Part shown: piece after piece, positions 8,401 to 17,224 of the stretch | Position numbering within the stretch: position 1 is the stretch's first letter | Layout: every line of letters begins with the position of its first letter | Assembly (NCBI RefSeq): GCF_022369515.1 | Contig: NZ_CP059724.1 | Location: forward strand, 6,696,001 to 6,760,000 | DNA from: Paenibacillus sp. 19GGS1-52 | Lineage (GTDB): Bacteria; Bacillota; Bacilli; Paenibacillales; Paenibacillaceae | Length of the DNA stretch: 64,000 bases | Reading direction: 5' to 3' | Program-made: the position numbers and the translations under genes | The notes under the pieces: model-generated | What the model was told of the DNA's origin: nothing | Seen by the model: only the letters and a program-made list of their open reading frames with translations | Database searches by the model: none

Positions 8401-10386
8401 TCAAATTTCAGTTGCAGCTGAATAGGGTAAACGACCCAGATGCATCTTTGCCTCCGCCTCATCCCAAGCTACCGTATAGCCATGTCCCTTGGCGCAGAAT
8501 ATCGAAGAGGAACTGTACTGCGGATCGGCGTCCTTCCTGTAGCCCTTTCGATCGATCACCTCTTGTTCGTTATGACAGCGATCATAACCCCCAAACGCGA
8601 GATGAATTGTACCTTTTCCATGCGTAAAAGAAGTTAGCTCTGTACTGTAATTCATAAAGGAGGCCACGGGGGCTTTGCCTGAAATGACAGCGTACGTTGC
8701 TGTCATTTCAGGCGGATCAAATTGTCCAGCTGCCTGCTGGATATCAGATAACACCCTGCCCATAAAATCGAGTTCCACCTTAATCTTATAGTGATAATAA
8801 GGCTCAAGCAGCCTATTCTCCGCCTTCTCCAACCCTTGTCTTAGCGCCCGAAAGGTAGCTTCGCGAAAATCACCGCCATGCGTATGCTCATTATGCGCAG
8901 CACCCGTTAACAAGGTAATCTTCATATCCGTAAGCGGCATACCCGCTAATAAACCATGATGGTCTTGCTCATAGAGATGAGTCTCTACTAAATTCTGATT
9001 GCCTACGCTCAAATCATTAGCATGACAGGCGTTCACAAAAGTAATTCCGCTGTTTCGCTCCCCCGGCTCCAGACGAAGATGCACCTCTGCATAATGTTTA
9101 AGCGGCTCGAAGTGTCCATAGCCATGCACGGTGGAACCAATCGTTTCTTTATATAGAATCTCAGGGCTACCAAAGGATACATCCAATTGAAATCGTTCCT
9201 TCACGAGCTGCTCCAGTACTTCCAGTTGAATGAGTCCCATGACGTGGATGTGAATTTCCTGCAGGGCTTCCTCCCAGATGACGTTCAATGACGGGTCCTC
9301 CGCGTTTAGCACCTGAAAAGCTTTTAGCACATCCTTCACGTTATAGGTCGCGGCATAAATAATCTTCGACTTCAAGGTCGGCACCATCTCATAGATCAGC
9401 TTGTCCGAAAAGCTGCCTAAGCCTTGTCCAGCCTCGGCGGCTGAGAGTCCGGTTACCGCGAACAGATCACCTGCGGATACCTGATCAACCGTATGCGATT
9501 TGCTCCCATTATAAATGTACAGCCGCGTAATTTTTTCCGAAATTTGGGCATCTCTACTGGCATAACTTAGTTCATCACGAACCTTAAGCGTACCGCTTAA
9601 TGCTTTGATAAAAGTCAATCGCACACCACTATTGTCATGGCGAATTTTATAGATGCGCCCACCAAAAGGAGCCTGCTCATCATAATCCACAGTCGTTAAC
9701 AAGTGCAGCTGCTCTAGAAATTCCGTAACTCCAATATCCTGCAGAGCAGAACCGCTTGCACAAGGGAAGAGCTGATGATCCCGAAACTTAGCCTGCAGCG
9801 TCTGCAGCCAGAAGGCTTGGTCTGCCGTTCCCGCCATGTACTTCTCTAACAACTGCTCGTCGCGCTCCGCCATGCTTTCCACCAAGGTTTCCTCAACTTC
9901 TCCGCTGCCCAAGCACCCGGTAATCGAACACACATCCTCTGTCAGCTGCATGCGAATCTCCGCGAAGACTCGGTCCACATCCGCGCCAACCCGGTCTGTT
10001 TTATTAATAAAAAAGAACGTCGGTACTTTAAGCTTATGCAGCAGTTGCCAGACCGTTTCGGTATGACCCTGGACTCCTTCTACCGCACTAATAATGAGAA
10101 CGGCATAATCCAGCACCTGGACAGCCCGTTCCATCTCCGGAGAGAAATCGACGTGCCCGGGGGTATCGATCAAATAATAAGTTGAGCCCTTATACGACAT
10201 GACCGCTTGGTCTGCAAAAACAGTAATCCCTCTTGCCCGTTCTATGTCGTGGCTATCGAGGTGAGCATCCTTATGATCGACTCTGCCCCGCTCCCGAATG
10301 CTATGTGTATGATAAAGCAGTTGTTCAGCAAATGTGGTCTTGCCCGCATCCACATGGGCGAACATGCCAATGGTTTTATTATCCAT
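8401..10386 (-). CDS. Tet(M/O/P)-type ribosomal-protection GTPase, EF-G-like
   Basis: Translation-factor GTPase of 661 residues in the size class of tetracycline ribosomal-protection proteins, which bind the ribosome and release tetracycline. G1 is AHVDAGKTT (10-18), then the RGITV switch, DTPGH (G3) and NKTD (G4). A domain-IV-like C-terminal half contains the Tet-family segment LLEPYYHYKI and the PVASFMNYSTELTSFTHG region. The C-terminal tail differs from Tet(M): it is longer after that point and rich in His/Cys/Ser (around HNEQEVIDRKG). CAAGGAGACA precedes the ATG. There is no mobile-element context, so this is probably an ancestral chromosomal member; whether it confers resistance cannot be read from sequence. 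Confidence 0.85.
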   Translation of the reverse strand: MDNKTIGMFAHVDAGKTTFAEQLLYHTHSIRERGRVDHKDAHLDSHDIERARGITVFADQAVMSYKGSTYYLIDTPGHVDFSPEMERAVQVLDYAVLIISAVEGVQGHTETVWQLLHKLKVPTFFFINKTDRVGADVDRVFAEIRMQLTEDVCSITGCLGSGEVEETLVESMAERDEQLLEKYMAGTADQAFWLQTLQAKFRDHQLFPCASGSALQDIGVTEFLEQLHLLTTVDYDEQAPFGGRIYKIRHDNSGVRLTFIKALSGTLKVRDELSYASRDAQISEKITRLYIYNGSKSHTVDQVSAGDLFAVTGLSAAEAGQGLGSFSDKLIYEMVPTLKSKIIYAATYNVKDVLKAFQVLNAEDPSLNVIWEEALQEIHIHVMGLIQLEVLEQLVKERFQLDVSFGSPEILYKETIGSTVHGYGHFEPLKHYAEVHLRLEPGERNSGITFVNACHANDLSVGNQNLVETHLYEQDHHGLLAGMPLTDMKITLLTGAAHNEHTHGGDFREATFRALRQGLEKAENRLLEPYYHYKIKVELDFMGRVLSDIQQAAGQFDPPEMTATYAVISGKAPVASFMNYSTELTSFTHGKGTIHLAFGGYDRCHNEQEVIDRKGYRKDADPQYSSSSIFCAKGHGYTVAWDEAEAKMHLGRLPYSAATEI

Positions 10387-10419
10387 TATGTCTCCTTGAT
10401 TTCTTTAGACTTGAAAGAT

Positions 10420-10686
10420 TTAGTCGTCTTTGTAAACAGGTTTGTAAAATTGGTTTCCATCACTGGTTAGTGTAAGATGAATCCCAATTTTCGCTGAATT
10501 GCTCTGTTTACAAAGTATAGCCGCTTCTTTCGCCTTTGAACACGGGATCATGATGGATGCAGACGTGATAGAATTTTTGGGGAACAGTTCGAATATCGCC
10601 TGATTTGTTGAATGTGCAATACCAAGATCATCTGCATGAATGATTACAAGTCGGTCGTTTGGACAAAATCCCAAAGCTTCGTTCAT
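10420..10686 (-). pseudogene. Truncated YdjC/ChbG-family deacetylase (N-terminal remnant)
   Basis: The 88-residue product shows the N-terminal signature of the YdjC family of carbohydrate deacetylases: IIHADDLGIAHSTNQAIFEL (metal-binding Asp-Asp), then ITSASIMIPC and a GIHLTL motif with the metal-ligand His. Family members are about 250-300 residues, so roughly the last two thirds, including further catalytic residues, are missing. GGGAGGAAA lies 7 bases before the ATG at 10686. The next gene begins 33 bases beyond the stop, so the missing part was deleted rather than shifted out of frame. Confidence 0.75.
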
Positions 10687-10727
10687 GTATTTTCCTCCCA
10701 CCTTTTAATAACCTAACAGATTCATAG

Positions 10728-10769
10728 AAAAAAAGGGGCGCAAACACCTATTCGTGTTTGCGTCCCTTT
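10728..10769 (-). terminator. Terminator of the ABC/two-component operon
   Basis: On the minus strand AAAGGGACGCAAACAC pairs with GTGTTTGCGCCCCTTT and is followed by a run of seven or more U. Confidence 0.88.
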
Positions 10770-10785
10770 CTCCGCCCAACCTCTC

Positions 10786-11388
10786 TCAAACCCAGCCCTT
10801 CTCCTCCGCCAGTCGTACCGCCTCAATCCGGCTCTTCACTTCCAGCTTGTTCAGGATCTCCGAAATATAGTTGCGGACAGTTCCGTAGGAAAGATGCAGC
10901 GTTCCGGCAATCTGGCCTGCCGTCTGGCCTTGAGCGGCCAGCTTGAGAATTTCCTGCTCCCGTGTCGTCAGCGGATTCTCTTCACGCAAGCTTCCGAAGA
11001 CCAGTTCGGGCGAGACCTCGCGGTGTCCGTTCATCACTCGACGAATGGAATCCGCTAGCTTGTTTACAGGTTCGTCCTTTAGCAAATACCCCTGTATGCC
11101 CGCCTTCACTCCGCGCTCAAAATAACCAGGCCGCGCAAAGGTGGTCAGGATAATAATCTTAGTTGCGCAGCCCTTGCTGTTAAGTATTTCAGCAACATCA
11201 AGGCCGCTTTTGAACGGCATTTCAATATCCATGAGGCAGACATCAGGCTCAAGCTGTTCGATTAACGTAAGCGCCTCTGCTCCGTCACCCGCCTGCCCGA
11301 CAACCTCGATATCATCCTCCATATCGAGGAGTGAAGCCATCGCGCCACGCAGCAGACGCTGGTCCTCGGCGATTATAATTCTTATCAC
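10786..11388 (-). CDS. NarL/LuxR-family response regulator
   Basis: 200-residue DNA-binding response regulator. The receiver domain spans about 1-120, with acidic pair E8-D9, phospho-acceptor D54 (CLMDIEMPF) and the conserved Lys in LLKDEPV. A LuxR-type helix-turn-helix spans about 135-195 (LTTREQEILKLAAQGQTAGQIAGTL...VRNYISEILNKL). It starts at a GTG that overlaps the kinase stop by four bases, so the pair is translationally coupled. The four-gene order (ATPase, permease, kinase, regulator) matches B. subtilis yvfRSTU-type and DesKR-like loci. It likely controls the exporter genes of its own operon. Confidence 0.93.
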   Translation of the reverse strand: MIRIIIAEDQRLLRGAMASLLDMEDDIEVVGQAGDGAEALTLIEQLEPDVCLMDIEMPFKSGLDVAEILNSKGCATKIIILTTFARPGYFERGVKAGIQGYLLKDEPVNKLADSIRRVMNGHREVSPELVFGSLREENPLTTREQEILKLAAQGQTAGQIAGTLHLSYGTVRNYISEILNKLEVKSRIEAVRLAEEKGWV

Positions 11389-12542
11389 GTTGCTTCCCCG
11401 CCCTTTCGTTCCTTGACCACCATCGGAACCACTACCACTAGCTTAGTGCCACCGCCCTCCTCTGAGTTTAGCGACAAAGAGCCGTCGATAAGGGAAAGCC
11501 GTTCGGCCATCCCTTTCATGCCATTCCCCTCTTGGTGACCACGAGTTCCACCCTCCGGACAGTGCAGCCCAATCCCATTGTCCTCTATCGTAATCTGCAC
11601 TTCTCCGAGTGTCTTCCCGATTCCAATCCGGCAGATACTGGCTTCACTGTGTTTCACAATGTTAGTCACCGCTTCTTTGATGCAGAGACTGAGAATATTT
11701 TGCGTCAAGTCGGATACGCCCTCCAGAGAGAAATCACCCCCTACCTCCAAGGTAATATCCGCTGTGCGCAGCATCTCTCCAACTTCAGCCAGCTCCTCGA
11801 CTACTGAAATTGCGCGCATTTCTGAGACCAGCTCCCGCACCTGGCGCAGCGCGGCGCGGGATGTCCGCTGAATCTCCCTCGCTTCGGCCTGCGCACGTGC
11901 GGCATCTTTGGTCACAAGCTTTTCAACCAGTTGACTCTTGAGCGTGATCAGCGACAAGGTGTGCCCCAGCGTATCGTGCAGGTCACGGGCAATCCGCATC
12001 CGCTCCTCGCGCTTCACCAGTTCTTTAATGACTTCATTGGCTTGATCCAGTTCTTTCTCCAGGTACTGGCGGCGGTTCAGCGAACGCATTCCAAAGGGTA
12101 ACACTAACATAATCAGGGTAAAAGGCAGCAAGAACAGCCCCTCTGTTCCTTGTAAATCTAAAATAACCCATACTACCAGACTCACCAGCAGAATAGCGAA
12201 GCCGGCATAGGCACGATTGAAACGCTTATGGTCGGTATACCAGCCGATGAAATTTGTAGTGAAGAAACCCATATATAAATTATAAGGACTGTAAAAAATA
12301 CAGAGCACGGCGATCAGCAGCATTTGCAGCCCTAGCCAGTAAGAGAAAGCTCTCCCGCTAACCCAATACAGTTGGCGGTAAGTCACCGCGAACAGCGCTA
12401 CCATAACATACCCAAGGATCAGCTTGAATCCGCTCTGTCCGTTCAGATTGATTAAGGGCAGAATCAAATAAATTAACCAGATATAAGGGAAGAAACCATA
12501 CTTCCGTGGGAATATCTGTATCTGGAGCTGAGCGCGTACCAT
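11385..12542 (-). CDS. DesK/NarX-type sensor histidine kinase
   Basis: 385-residue membrane kinase. The N-terminal half (about 15-145) is hydrophobic with five or six transmembrane segments and no obvious extracellular sensor domain, so the signal is probably sensed within the membrane. A coiled linker leads to a HisKA_3 box with the phospho-accepting histidine in RIARDLHDTLGH, followed by an HATPase domain (N box around CIKEAVTNIVKHS, G1 box EDNGIGL, G2 near GNGMKGM). It phosphorylates the regulator that overlaps its 3' end. Six bases separate it from the upstream permease gene. Confidence 0.92.
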   Translation of the reverse strand: MVRAQLQIQIFPRKYGFFPYIWLIYLILPLINLNGQSGFKLILGYVMVALFAVTYRQLYWVSGRAFSYWLGLQMLLIAVLCIFYSPYNLYMGFFTTNFIGWYTDHKRFNRAYAGFAILLVSLVVWVILDLQGTEGLFLLPFTLIMLVLPFGMRSLNRRQYLEKELDQANEVIKELVKREERMRIARDLHDTLGHTLSLITLKSQLVEKLVTKDAARAQAEAREIQRTSRAALRQVRELVSEMRAISVVEELAEVGEMLRTADITLEVGGDFSLEGVSDLTQNILSLCIKEAVTNIVKHSEASICRIGIGKTLGEVQITIEDNGIGLHCPEGGTRGHQEGNGMKGMAERLSLIDGSLSLNSEEGGGTKLVVVVPMVVKERKGGEAT

Positions 12543-12548
12543 TTTAGA

Positions 12549-13286
12549 TTACACCGCTTCCTGTTTTTTTCGAATATAGACCGATAGTACCATAAACACC
12601 ACCAGGTAACCGAGTAAAATGAAGACGTTGCTCCAGTGCGGATAAGAACCCCGCACAATCTCCCAAGCCCCAGCCCCGTAGTTGTAGGAAGGCAGCCAGT
12701 GGCCGATCCGCTGCATTAGACGCGGTAGAATATCAAATGGCATCCACATGCCTCCTGTTACTGCAAGTCCCATATAGATCAGGTTACTAACGCCACTGGC
12801 CGTATCGACCCGTTTCATGAAGCCCACAAGCGTGCCAATCGCCAGAAAAGGCATTGAGCCCGCCAACACCCACAGTCCACTAAGCAGCCACTGACCGGCA
12901 GTCAAGGAAACACCGTTGATCAAATAGCCGGCAGCAAAAATACAGATTACCGAGAACAGATGCATCATCGTTTGGCCGAACATTTTGCCGAAGAAATAGA
13001 CATATCCAGGCAGCGGAGTAATGCGGATAAAAGTAGTCCAGCCTTGGGTCCGTTCCTGCACCAGCCGGATGCCAAGCGTCATAATAGCTGAGCCCATCAC
13101 ACTGAACGTAGCCATGGACATCAGATAATGCGCCCGCCATAAAGAGACATCATCCGGCCCTGAGTTCACCACTCGGGTGAAGATCACGTAGAACATAATC
13201 GGCATGAGCAAGGACCAGAATACATAATAAGGATTGCGGGCAATCCGCAGCATCTCCGCTTTACACTGCACTATAATTAGCCTCAT
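12549..13286 (-). CDS. ABC-2 type exporter permease
   Basis: 245 residues with six predicted membrane helices of the ABC-2 class (segments around YYVFWSLLMPIMFYVIF, YLMSMATFSVMGSAIMTLG, FGQTMMHLFSVICIFAAGY, LLSGLWVLAGSMPFLAIG, and a C-terminal ILLGYLVVFMVLSVYI). Its ATG overlaps the stop of the ATPase gene (ATGA). It pairs with that ATPase to form a drug/lipid/peptide-type exporter, with the two-component system downstream in the same operon. Confidence 0.88.
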   Translation of the reverse strand: MRLIIVQCKAEMLRIARNPYYVFWSLLMPIMFYVIFTRVVNSGPDDVSLWRAHYLMSMATFSVMGSAIMTLGIRLVQERTQGWTTFIRITPLPGYVYFFGKMFGQTMMHLFSVICIFAAGYLINGVSLTAGQWLLSGLWVLAGSMPFLAIGTLVGFMKRVDTASGVSNLIYMGLAVTGGMWMPFDILPRLMQRIGHWLPSYNYGAGAWEIVRGSYPHWSNVFILLGYLVVFMVLSVYIRKKQEAV

Positions 13287-14197
13287 CGTCCGGATACCTC
13301 CTCTTGATGCATCGTTAATTGTTCAAAAGCCTCATCCAACCGCCCCTGTTCCACACGGACATCCCGTACGGGCAACCCTGCGCCCAAAATCGCCTTCAGC
13401 GCCTCGTCCGTATTCTCTGTCGTTACATGGATTCGGCCGTCTTTAACATAACAGCCCTCAATAGCTGCCAACTCCAGCAAATGCCCCCGCAGCTCAGCTT
13501 CATCTGCTAAGGGCAGGAAGGATACCGAACGCTTCACAATTCCCGCTTTGATCTCATCCGGGCTTCCGTCCGCAACCAAACTTCCCTGGCTGAATAGCAG
13601 AATCCGGTCCGCGATATCCTCAGCTTCCTGCAAATAATGAGTAGTGAACAGAATCGTCTTACCTTGCTCCGCCATTGCACGCACGATCTCCCAGAACCGC
13701 CGCCGAGCCGAGATATCTAGTCCAACCGTGGGTTCATCGAAAAAGAGTAGCTCCGGGTCCCCTGCCAAGGCCAGCGCGAATCCCAAACTACGCTTCTGAC
13801 CGCCAGAAAGCTTCTCGGCATATCGATTAAGATCAGCTGGTGTAAGACCCGTCGCCTTGATTAGTGTCTCTGTATCCATTGGCCGCGGATAGTAGCTGCG
13901 GATGAGCGCAATAATCTCCCGGACTTTAAGCCGGTCCATCACGCTTACCTCCTGCAGCATTGCACCCGTTCGCTCGCGGACCTTCTTGTCCTGCGGATGG
14001 AGTCCGAATAAGCTTACCGTTCCCTCCGAGGGTTCCAACAAGCCTAGCATCATCGCCAGTGCAGTTGTTTTGCCCGCACCATTCGGCCCCAAAATCGCTG
14101 TGATTGAGCCTTTGGCGATAGTAAAGCTAATGTGATCAACAGCTTTTTTGTCTTTGAATATTTTGCTGACGCCGCTCATTTCTATTACATTATCCAT
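13283..14197 (-). CDS. ABC exporter ATP-binding protein
   Basis: ATPase of the exporter, 304 residues from the ATG at 14197, which has a GGGAGGGG ribosome site 6-7 bases upstream; the longer open frame starting at 14257 has none. Walker A (GPNGAGKTTA), signature (LSGGQKRSLGFA), Walker B (ELLFFDEPTVGLD) and the switch His (FTTHYLQEAED) are intact. A C-terminal extension of about 80 residues resembles the DUF4162-type tail of CcmA/NatA-like ATPases. First gene of the exporter/two-component operon and divergent from the LacI regulator gene. Confidence 0.92.
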   Translation of the reverse strand: MDNVIEMSGVSKIFKDKKAVDHISFTIAKGSITAILGPNGAGKTTALAMMLGLLEPSEGTVSLFGLHPQDKKVRERTGAMLQEVSVMDRLKVREIIALIRSYYPRPMDTETLIKATGLTPADLNRYAEKLSGGQKRSLGFALALAGDPELLFFDEPTVGLDISARRRFWEIVRAMAEQGKTILFTTHYLQEAEDIADRILLFSQGSLVADGSPDEIKAGIVKRSVSFLPLADEAELRGHLLELAAIEGCYVKDGRIHVTTENTDEALKAILGAGLPVRDVRVEQGRLDEAFEQLTMHQEEVSGR

Positions 14198-14357
14198 GCT
14201 GTAACCCCTCCCGTACTCTTCTTTAGCTCTACTGTAAGGATAGTGGAAAAGATGCACGGATATTAGTAAGGTCTGTCATGAATTCAGGGTGACAATTGTC
14301 ACTCGTTATATTTTCCATTGTTTTCCTATTAAAGATCGGCTACAATAATAAAGAAAA

Positions 14358-14371
14358 TGTAAACGATTACA
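14358..14371. promoter_or_regulatory. LacI-family operator / cre-like site before the LacI gene
   Basis: TGTAAACGATTACA, a near-palindrome that fits the LacI/CcpA consensus TGWNANCGNTNWCA. It lies 50 bases before the regulator start. A sister site lies at 15496. Confidence 0.7.
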
Positions 14372-14407
14372 TTGTAGTTGGTATACTGATTACGGGCGGT
14401 GAATAAG

Positions 14408-15421
14408 TTGGATATTAAAATTGTCGATGTGGCCGCACGGGCCGGGGTATCTACAGCCACGGTATCCCGTGTGTTCAACCATAGTACGGGAGTTACGGCA
14501 AAAACCAAACAGAGGGTGATGCAGGCCATCGAGGAATTAGGCTACCACCCAAACGCCACGGCCAAGAATCTGCGTTCGCAAAAGACATTAACCATTGCCG
14601 TCATCGTCCCCGACATTAATGTCGCTTATTTCACCGAGATCATCAAAGGCATAGAGAATATGGCCTATCTCAAGAACTACAAGCTGCTGATCTGTGATGC
14701 CGAGAACCAGAAATCCAAGGAGCTGGACTATCTCAATCTGCTCATGAACCGAACCGTTGACGCGGCCATCCTCATCGCTCCCCTGCTCAGTGACGACGAA
14801 ATTCGGGGCATCAGCGACCAGGGCTATATTGTAGCTGTCATTGGACGCTATATTGAGCATAAGAGTATCCCCTGCATTTATACTGACAATATCAAGTTCT
14901 CGCTGACAGTCATGCGGCATCTCTTCGCTTGCGGTCATCGGGACATTGTCTTTCTCAATGGGTACGCTGAGTCCATGGACAGTGTTGAGCGGCTCGAAGG
15001 GTATACGCAGGCGCTTCAGCAGCACGATATCCCTTACCGGCCAGAACTGATTGAATCTGGCAACTTCAATGAACGTGGCGGATACGAGGCGATCCATCGA
15101 CTACTTGATAAGGGCATAACCTTCAGTGCCGTATTTGCCGCCAATGACGAAATGGCACTAGGGGTCTACAAGGCATGCCGGGAGCACGGACTGTCCATTC
15201 CTGAACAGGTTGCAGTTGTCGGCGTCGACAACAATCGAATCAGCGAGTATATCTCCCCGGCGATGAGTACAGTCAATCAACCTAAGTACACCATGGGCAT
15301 CATGCTTGCCGAAAAATTAATAGACCTGATGAACGACAATGAGTTTGCGGATAGACGGACCTTCAAAGTCAATTCAGAACTGCTGATTCGGGCTTCGTCT
15401 AACTTTAAAAGGGAAGTGTAG
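14408..15421 (+). CDS. LacI-family transcriptional regulator
   Basis: Repressor-type regulator of about 337 residues. The helix-turn-helix and hinge are at the N-terminus (KIVDVAARAGVSTATVSRVFN, then KNLRSQKTLTIAVIVPD). A periplasmic-binding-protein-like sensor domain follows (segments FAANDEMALGVYKA and VAVVGVDNNRISEYISPAMSTVNQP). The TTG at 14408 has an excellent ribosome site, GGCGGTGA, six bases upstream; a GTG at 14399 is in frame but sits inside that site. Its operator-like site upstream and a perfect version before the GH30 gene indicate control of itself and the glycosidase, with a sugar as likely inducer. Confidence 0.9.
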   Translation: MDIKIVDVAARAGVSTATVSRVFNHSTGVTAKTKQRVMQAIEELGYHPNATAKNLRSQKTLTIAVIVPDINVAYFTEIIKGIENMAYLKNYKLLICDAENQKSKELDYLNLLMNRTVDAAILIAPLLSDDEIRGISDQGYIVAVIGRYIEHKSIPCIYTDNIKFSLTVMRHLFACGHRDIVFLNGYAESMDSVERLEGYTQALQQHDIPYRPELIESGNFNERGGYEAIHRLLDKGITFSAVFAANDEMALGVYKACREHGLSIPEQVAVVGVDNNRISEYISPAMSTVNQPKYTMGIMLAEKLIDLMNDNEFADRRTFKVNSELLIRASSNFKREV

Positions 15422-15495
15422 ATCTAGTAGAGATGAGAAGTATAATTCATATTAGCAGCATAGCTTCAGGGTACATGGTTCCATTTGTCGCAAAA

Positions 15496-15509
15496 TGTAA
15501 TCGATTACA
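15496..15509. promoter_or_regulatory. Perfect palindromic operator before the GH30 gene
   Basis: TGTAATCGATTACA is a perfect 14-bp palindrome 106 bases before the GH30 start. It shares TGTAA-N4-TTACA with the site at 14358, and also fits the cre consensus, so either the local LacI protein or CcpA could bind. Confidence 0.72.
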
Positions 15510-15615
15510 TTAAAGGTGGTGTTGCCTGCTGGGACAATGGTTAGCAGCCTCGGTCTTGCATTTGACGTGAAGCAAAGTGAATGTCTAACCCCATTTTGAA
15601 AGGAGTTTTAGATTC

Positions 15616-17112
15616 ATGAGAAAAATATTATTCACTGCCCTGATTGCATCTCTAATCACCGTAAGCGGAAGCATTGCGGCGGGGCCGGTCTCGGCCAACG
15701 GAGAACAGGCCGAGGTCTGGATTTCCACCTCTGATCCTAACACGGAACCTGCTGTCGGGCTCAGCACCAGTGCTCGTCTGACCCGGATCGGTGATAAATC
15801 CTTCAGCACCAGCGCTAGTAGCGCCGATTACACCATTACAGTTAACGAAGGTGTCTCTTATCAGCAGATGGATGGCTTCGGCGTCTCGCTTACCGATGCT
15901 TCAACTTGGCTGCTCAACTATAAGCTGAATGCCACTAAACGCGCTGAGGTGATGGAGAAGCTCTTCGGGACTAGCGGCATCGGCCTGAGCGTGCTGCGGC
16001 AACCGATGGGCAGCTCGGACTTTGCCTGGTCAGCCTATACGTATGACGACACAGCCGGAGACACGTCGCTCAACCAGTTCACTATAGGCCGCGATTTGTC
16101 TTATATCGTGCCTATCGTCAAGGCAGCCATCGCTAAGAATCCGAACATTAAGGTGTTTGCTTCCCCTTGGAGCGCTCCCGCCTGGATGAAATACTCGGGC
16201 ATACTTAACGGTGGTAAGCTTAAGGCTGAGTACTATCAGACCTACGCCGACTATTTCAAGAAATACATTCAAGCCTATCAGGCACAGGGCATTCCCATCT
16301 ATGCCGTCACCGTGCAGAATGAACCCAAATATGAAACCAGCGCTTATCCGTCTATGGGGATGAATGAGCAGGATGAGACCGGCTTTATCGGCGATTATCT
16401 AGGACCTACACTTAGCAGCGTTGGCATCAATACGAAGATCATCGCTTTTGATCACAACTATCTGGACTGGGGCTTTCCGAACACGGTTGTTCAGAACCTG
16501 AAGAACGCCGGCAAAGCCAATTATATTGCTGGCAGCGCCTTCCATCATTACGACAGCGGGGATGGCTCGCAGATGACCTCCATGCACAATGCTCATCCCG
16601 ACAAGGATGTCTGGTTCACCGAGGGTGGATTCGGGACTTGGAATGATCCACAGAACGGGACTACCCAAGGTTTTGACAACATGATTTCGGAATTTATTAA
16701 TATTACACGCAACTGGTCCAAATCGATCACTCTGTGGAACGCCGCCCTGGATCAGAAGGATGGTCCCGCACTGCTTGCCGCTAACAATACCAACCGAGGT
16801 ATGGTCACGATCCAGAACTCCGACAATCGCAACGATAACCCAGAGAATGCGGTCACCTATACCAAGCAATATTATCTGCTCGGCCACTTTAGTAAGTTTG
16901 TCGTCCCGGGTGCTTACCGCATTCAGTCCAACAGCAGCAACGATCTGAAGAATGTCGCCTTTAAGAATCCGGATGGCTCCAAGGTTGTTGTCGCCTACAA
17001 TCCGCAAACCTCGGCTCGAAATGTCAAGATTCAGTGGGGCAGCCAATCATTCGTAGTCAACGTCCCTGCCAAATCAGTGATGACTTATAAATGGTATGGC
17101 AATCCGTCTTAA
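15616..17112 (+). CDS. Secreted GH30-family glycoside hydrolase
   Basis: 498 residues with a signal peptide (cleavage near PVSANG). TIM-barrel plus beta-sandwich enzyme of the glucosylceramidase/endo-beta-1,6-glucanase family. The acid/base is E236 in VTVQNEP and the nucleophile E336 in WFTEGGFG. Other family marks are GFGVSLTDAS, LRQPMGSSDFAW and SPWSAPAWMK. The C-terminal strands (VVVAYNPQTSARNVKI) form the usual beta domain. GAAAGGAG precedes the ATG by about 9 bases. The family acts on beta-1,6-glucans or related glycans outside the cell; exact specificity is not decidable here. It follows a LacI regulator and carries its operator. Confidence 0.92.
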   Translation: MRKILFTALIASLITVSGSIAAGPVSANGEQAEVWISTSDPNTEPAVGLSTSARLTRIGDKSFSTSASSADYTITVNEGVSYQQMDGFGVSLTDASTWLLNYKLNATKRAEVMEKLFGTSGIGLSVLRQPMGSSDFAWSAYTYDDTAGDTSLNQFTIGRDLSYIVPIVKAAIAKNPNIKVFASPWSAPAWMKYSGILNGGKLKAEYYQTYADYFKKYIQAYQAQGIPIYAVTVQNEPKYETSAYPSMGMNEQDETGFIGDYLGPTLSSVGINTKIIAFDHNYLDWGFPNTVVQNLKNAGKANYIAGSAFHHYDSGDGSQMTSMHNAHPDKDVWFTEGGFGTWNDPQNGTTQGFDNMISEFINITRNWSKSITLWNAALDQKDGPALLAANNTNRGMVTIQNSDNRNDNPENAVTYTKQYYLLGHFSKFVVPGAYRIQSNSSNDLKNVAFKNPDGSKVVVAYNPQTSARNVKIQWGSQSFVVNVPAKSVMTYKWYGNPS

Positions 17113-17140
17113 GTACTCTGGAAAGTAATGACTCGCTTCA

Positions 17141-17185
17141 AACAAAAAGAAACGGGTACCGCCCTTTACGGACGGTACCCGTTTC
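17141..17185 (-). terminator. Terminator of the copper/nitroreductase genes
   Basis: A 13-bp perfect stem, GAAACGGGTACCG with CGGTACCCGTTTC, is followed on the minus strand by a U-rich tail. It may also stop GH30 transcription. A close relative of this hairpin lies at 24117. Confidence 0.78.
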
Positions 17186-17224
17186 CTGTAGAGATAGAAG
17201 AAGAATTTATAATCAACGTTAATA

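Noticed and set aside
14358..14371. Reading the TGTAA-N4-TTACA sites as CcpA sites only
   Set aside because: They fit cre, but the pairing of one site before the LacI gene and one before its neighbour favours the local regulator; CcpA is kept as an alternative.
16399..17046. Long minus-strand open frame (215 codons) opposite the GH30 gene
   Set aside because: Lies fully inside a certain gene, composition reflects the antisense of its codons, no ribosome site and no family pattern.
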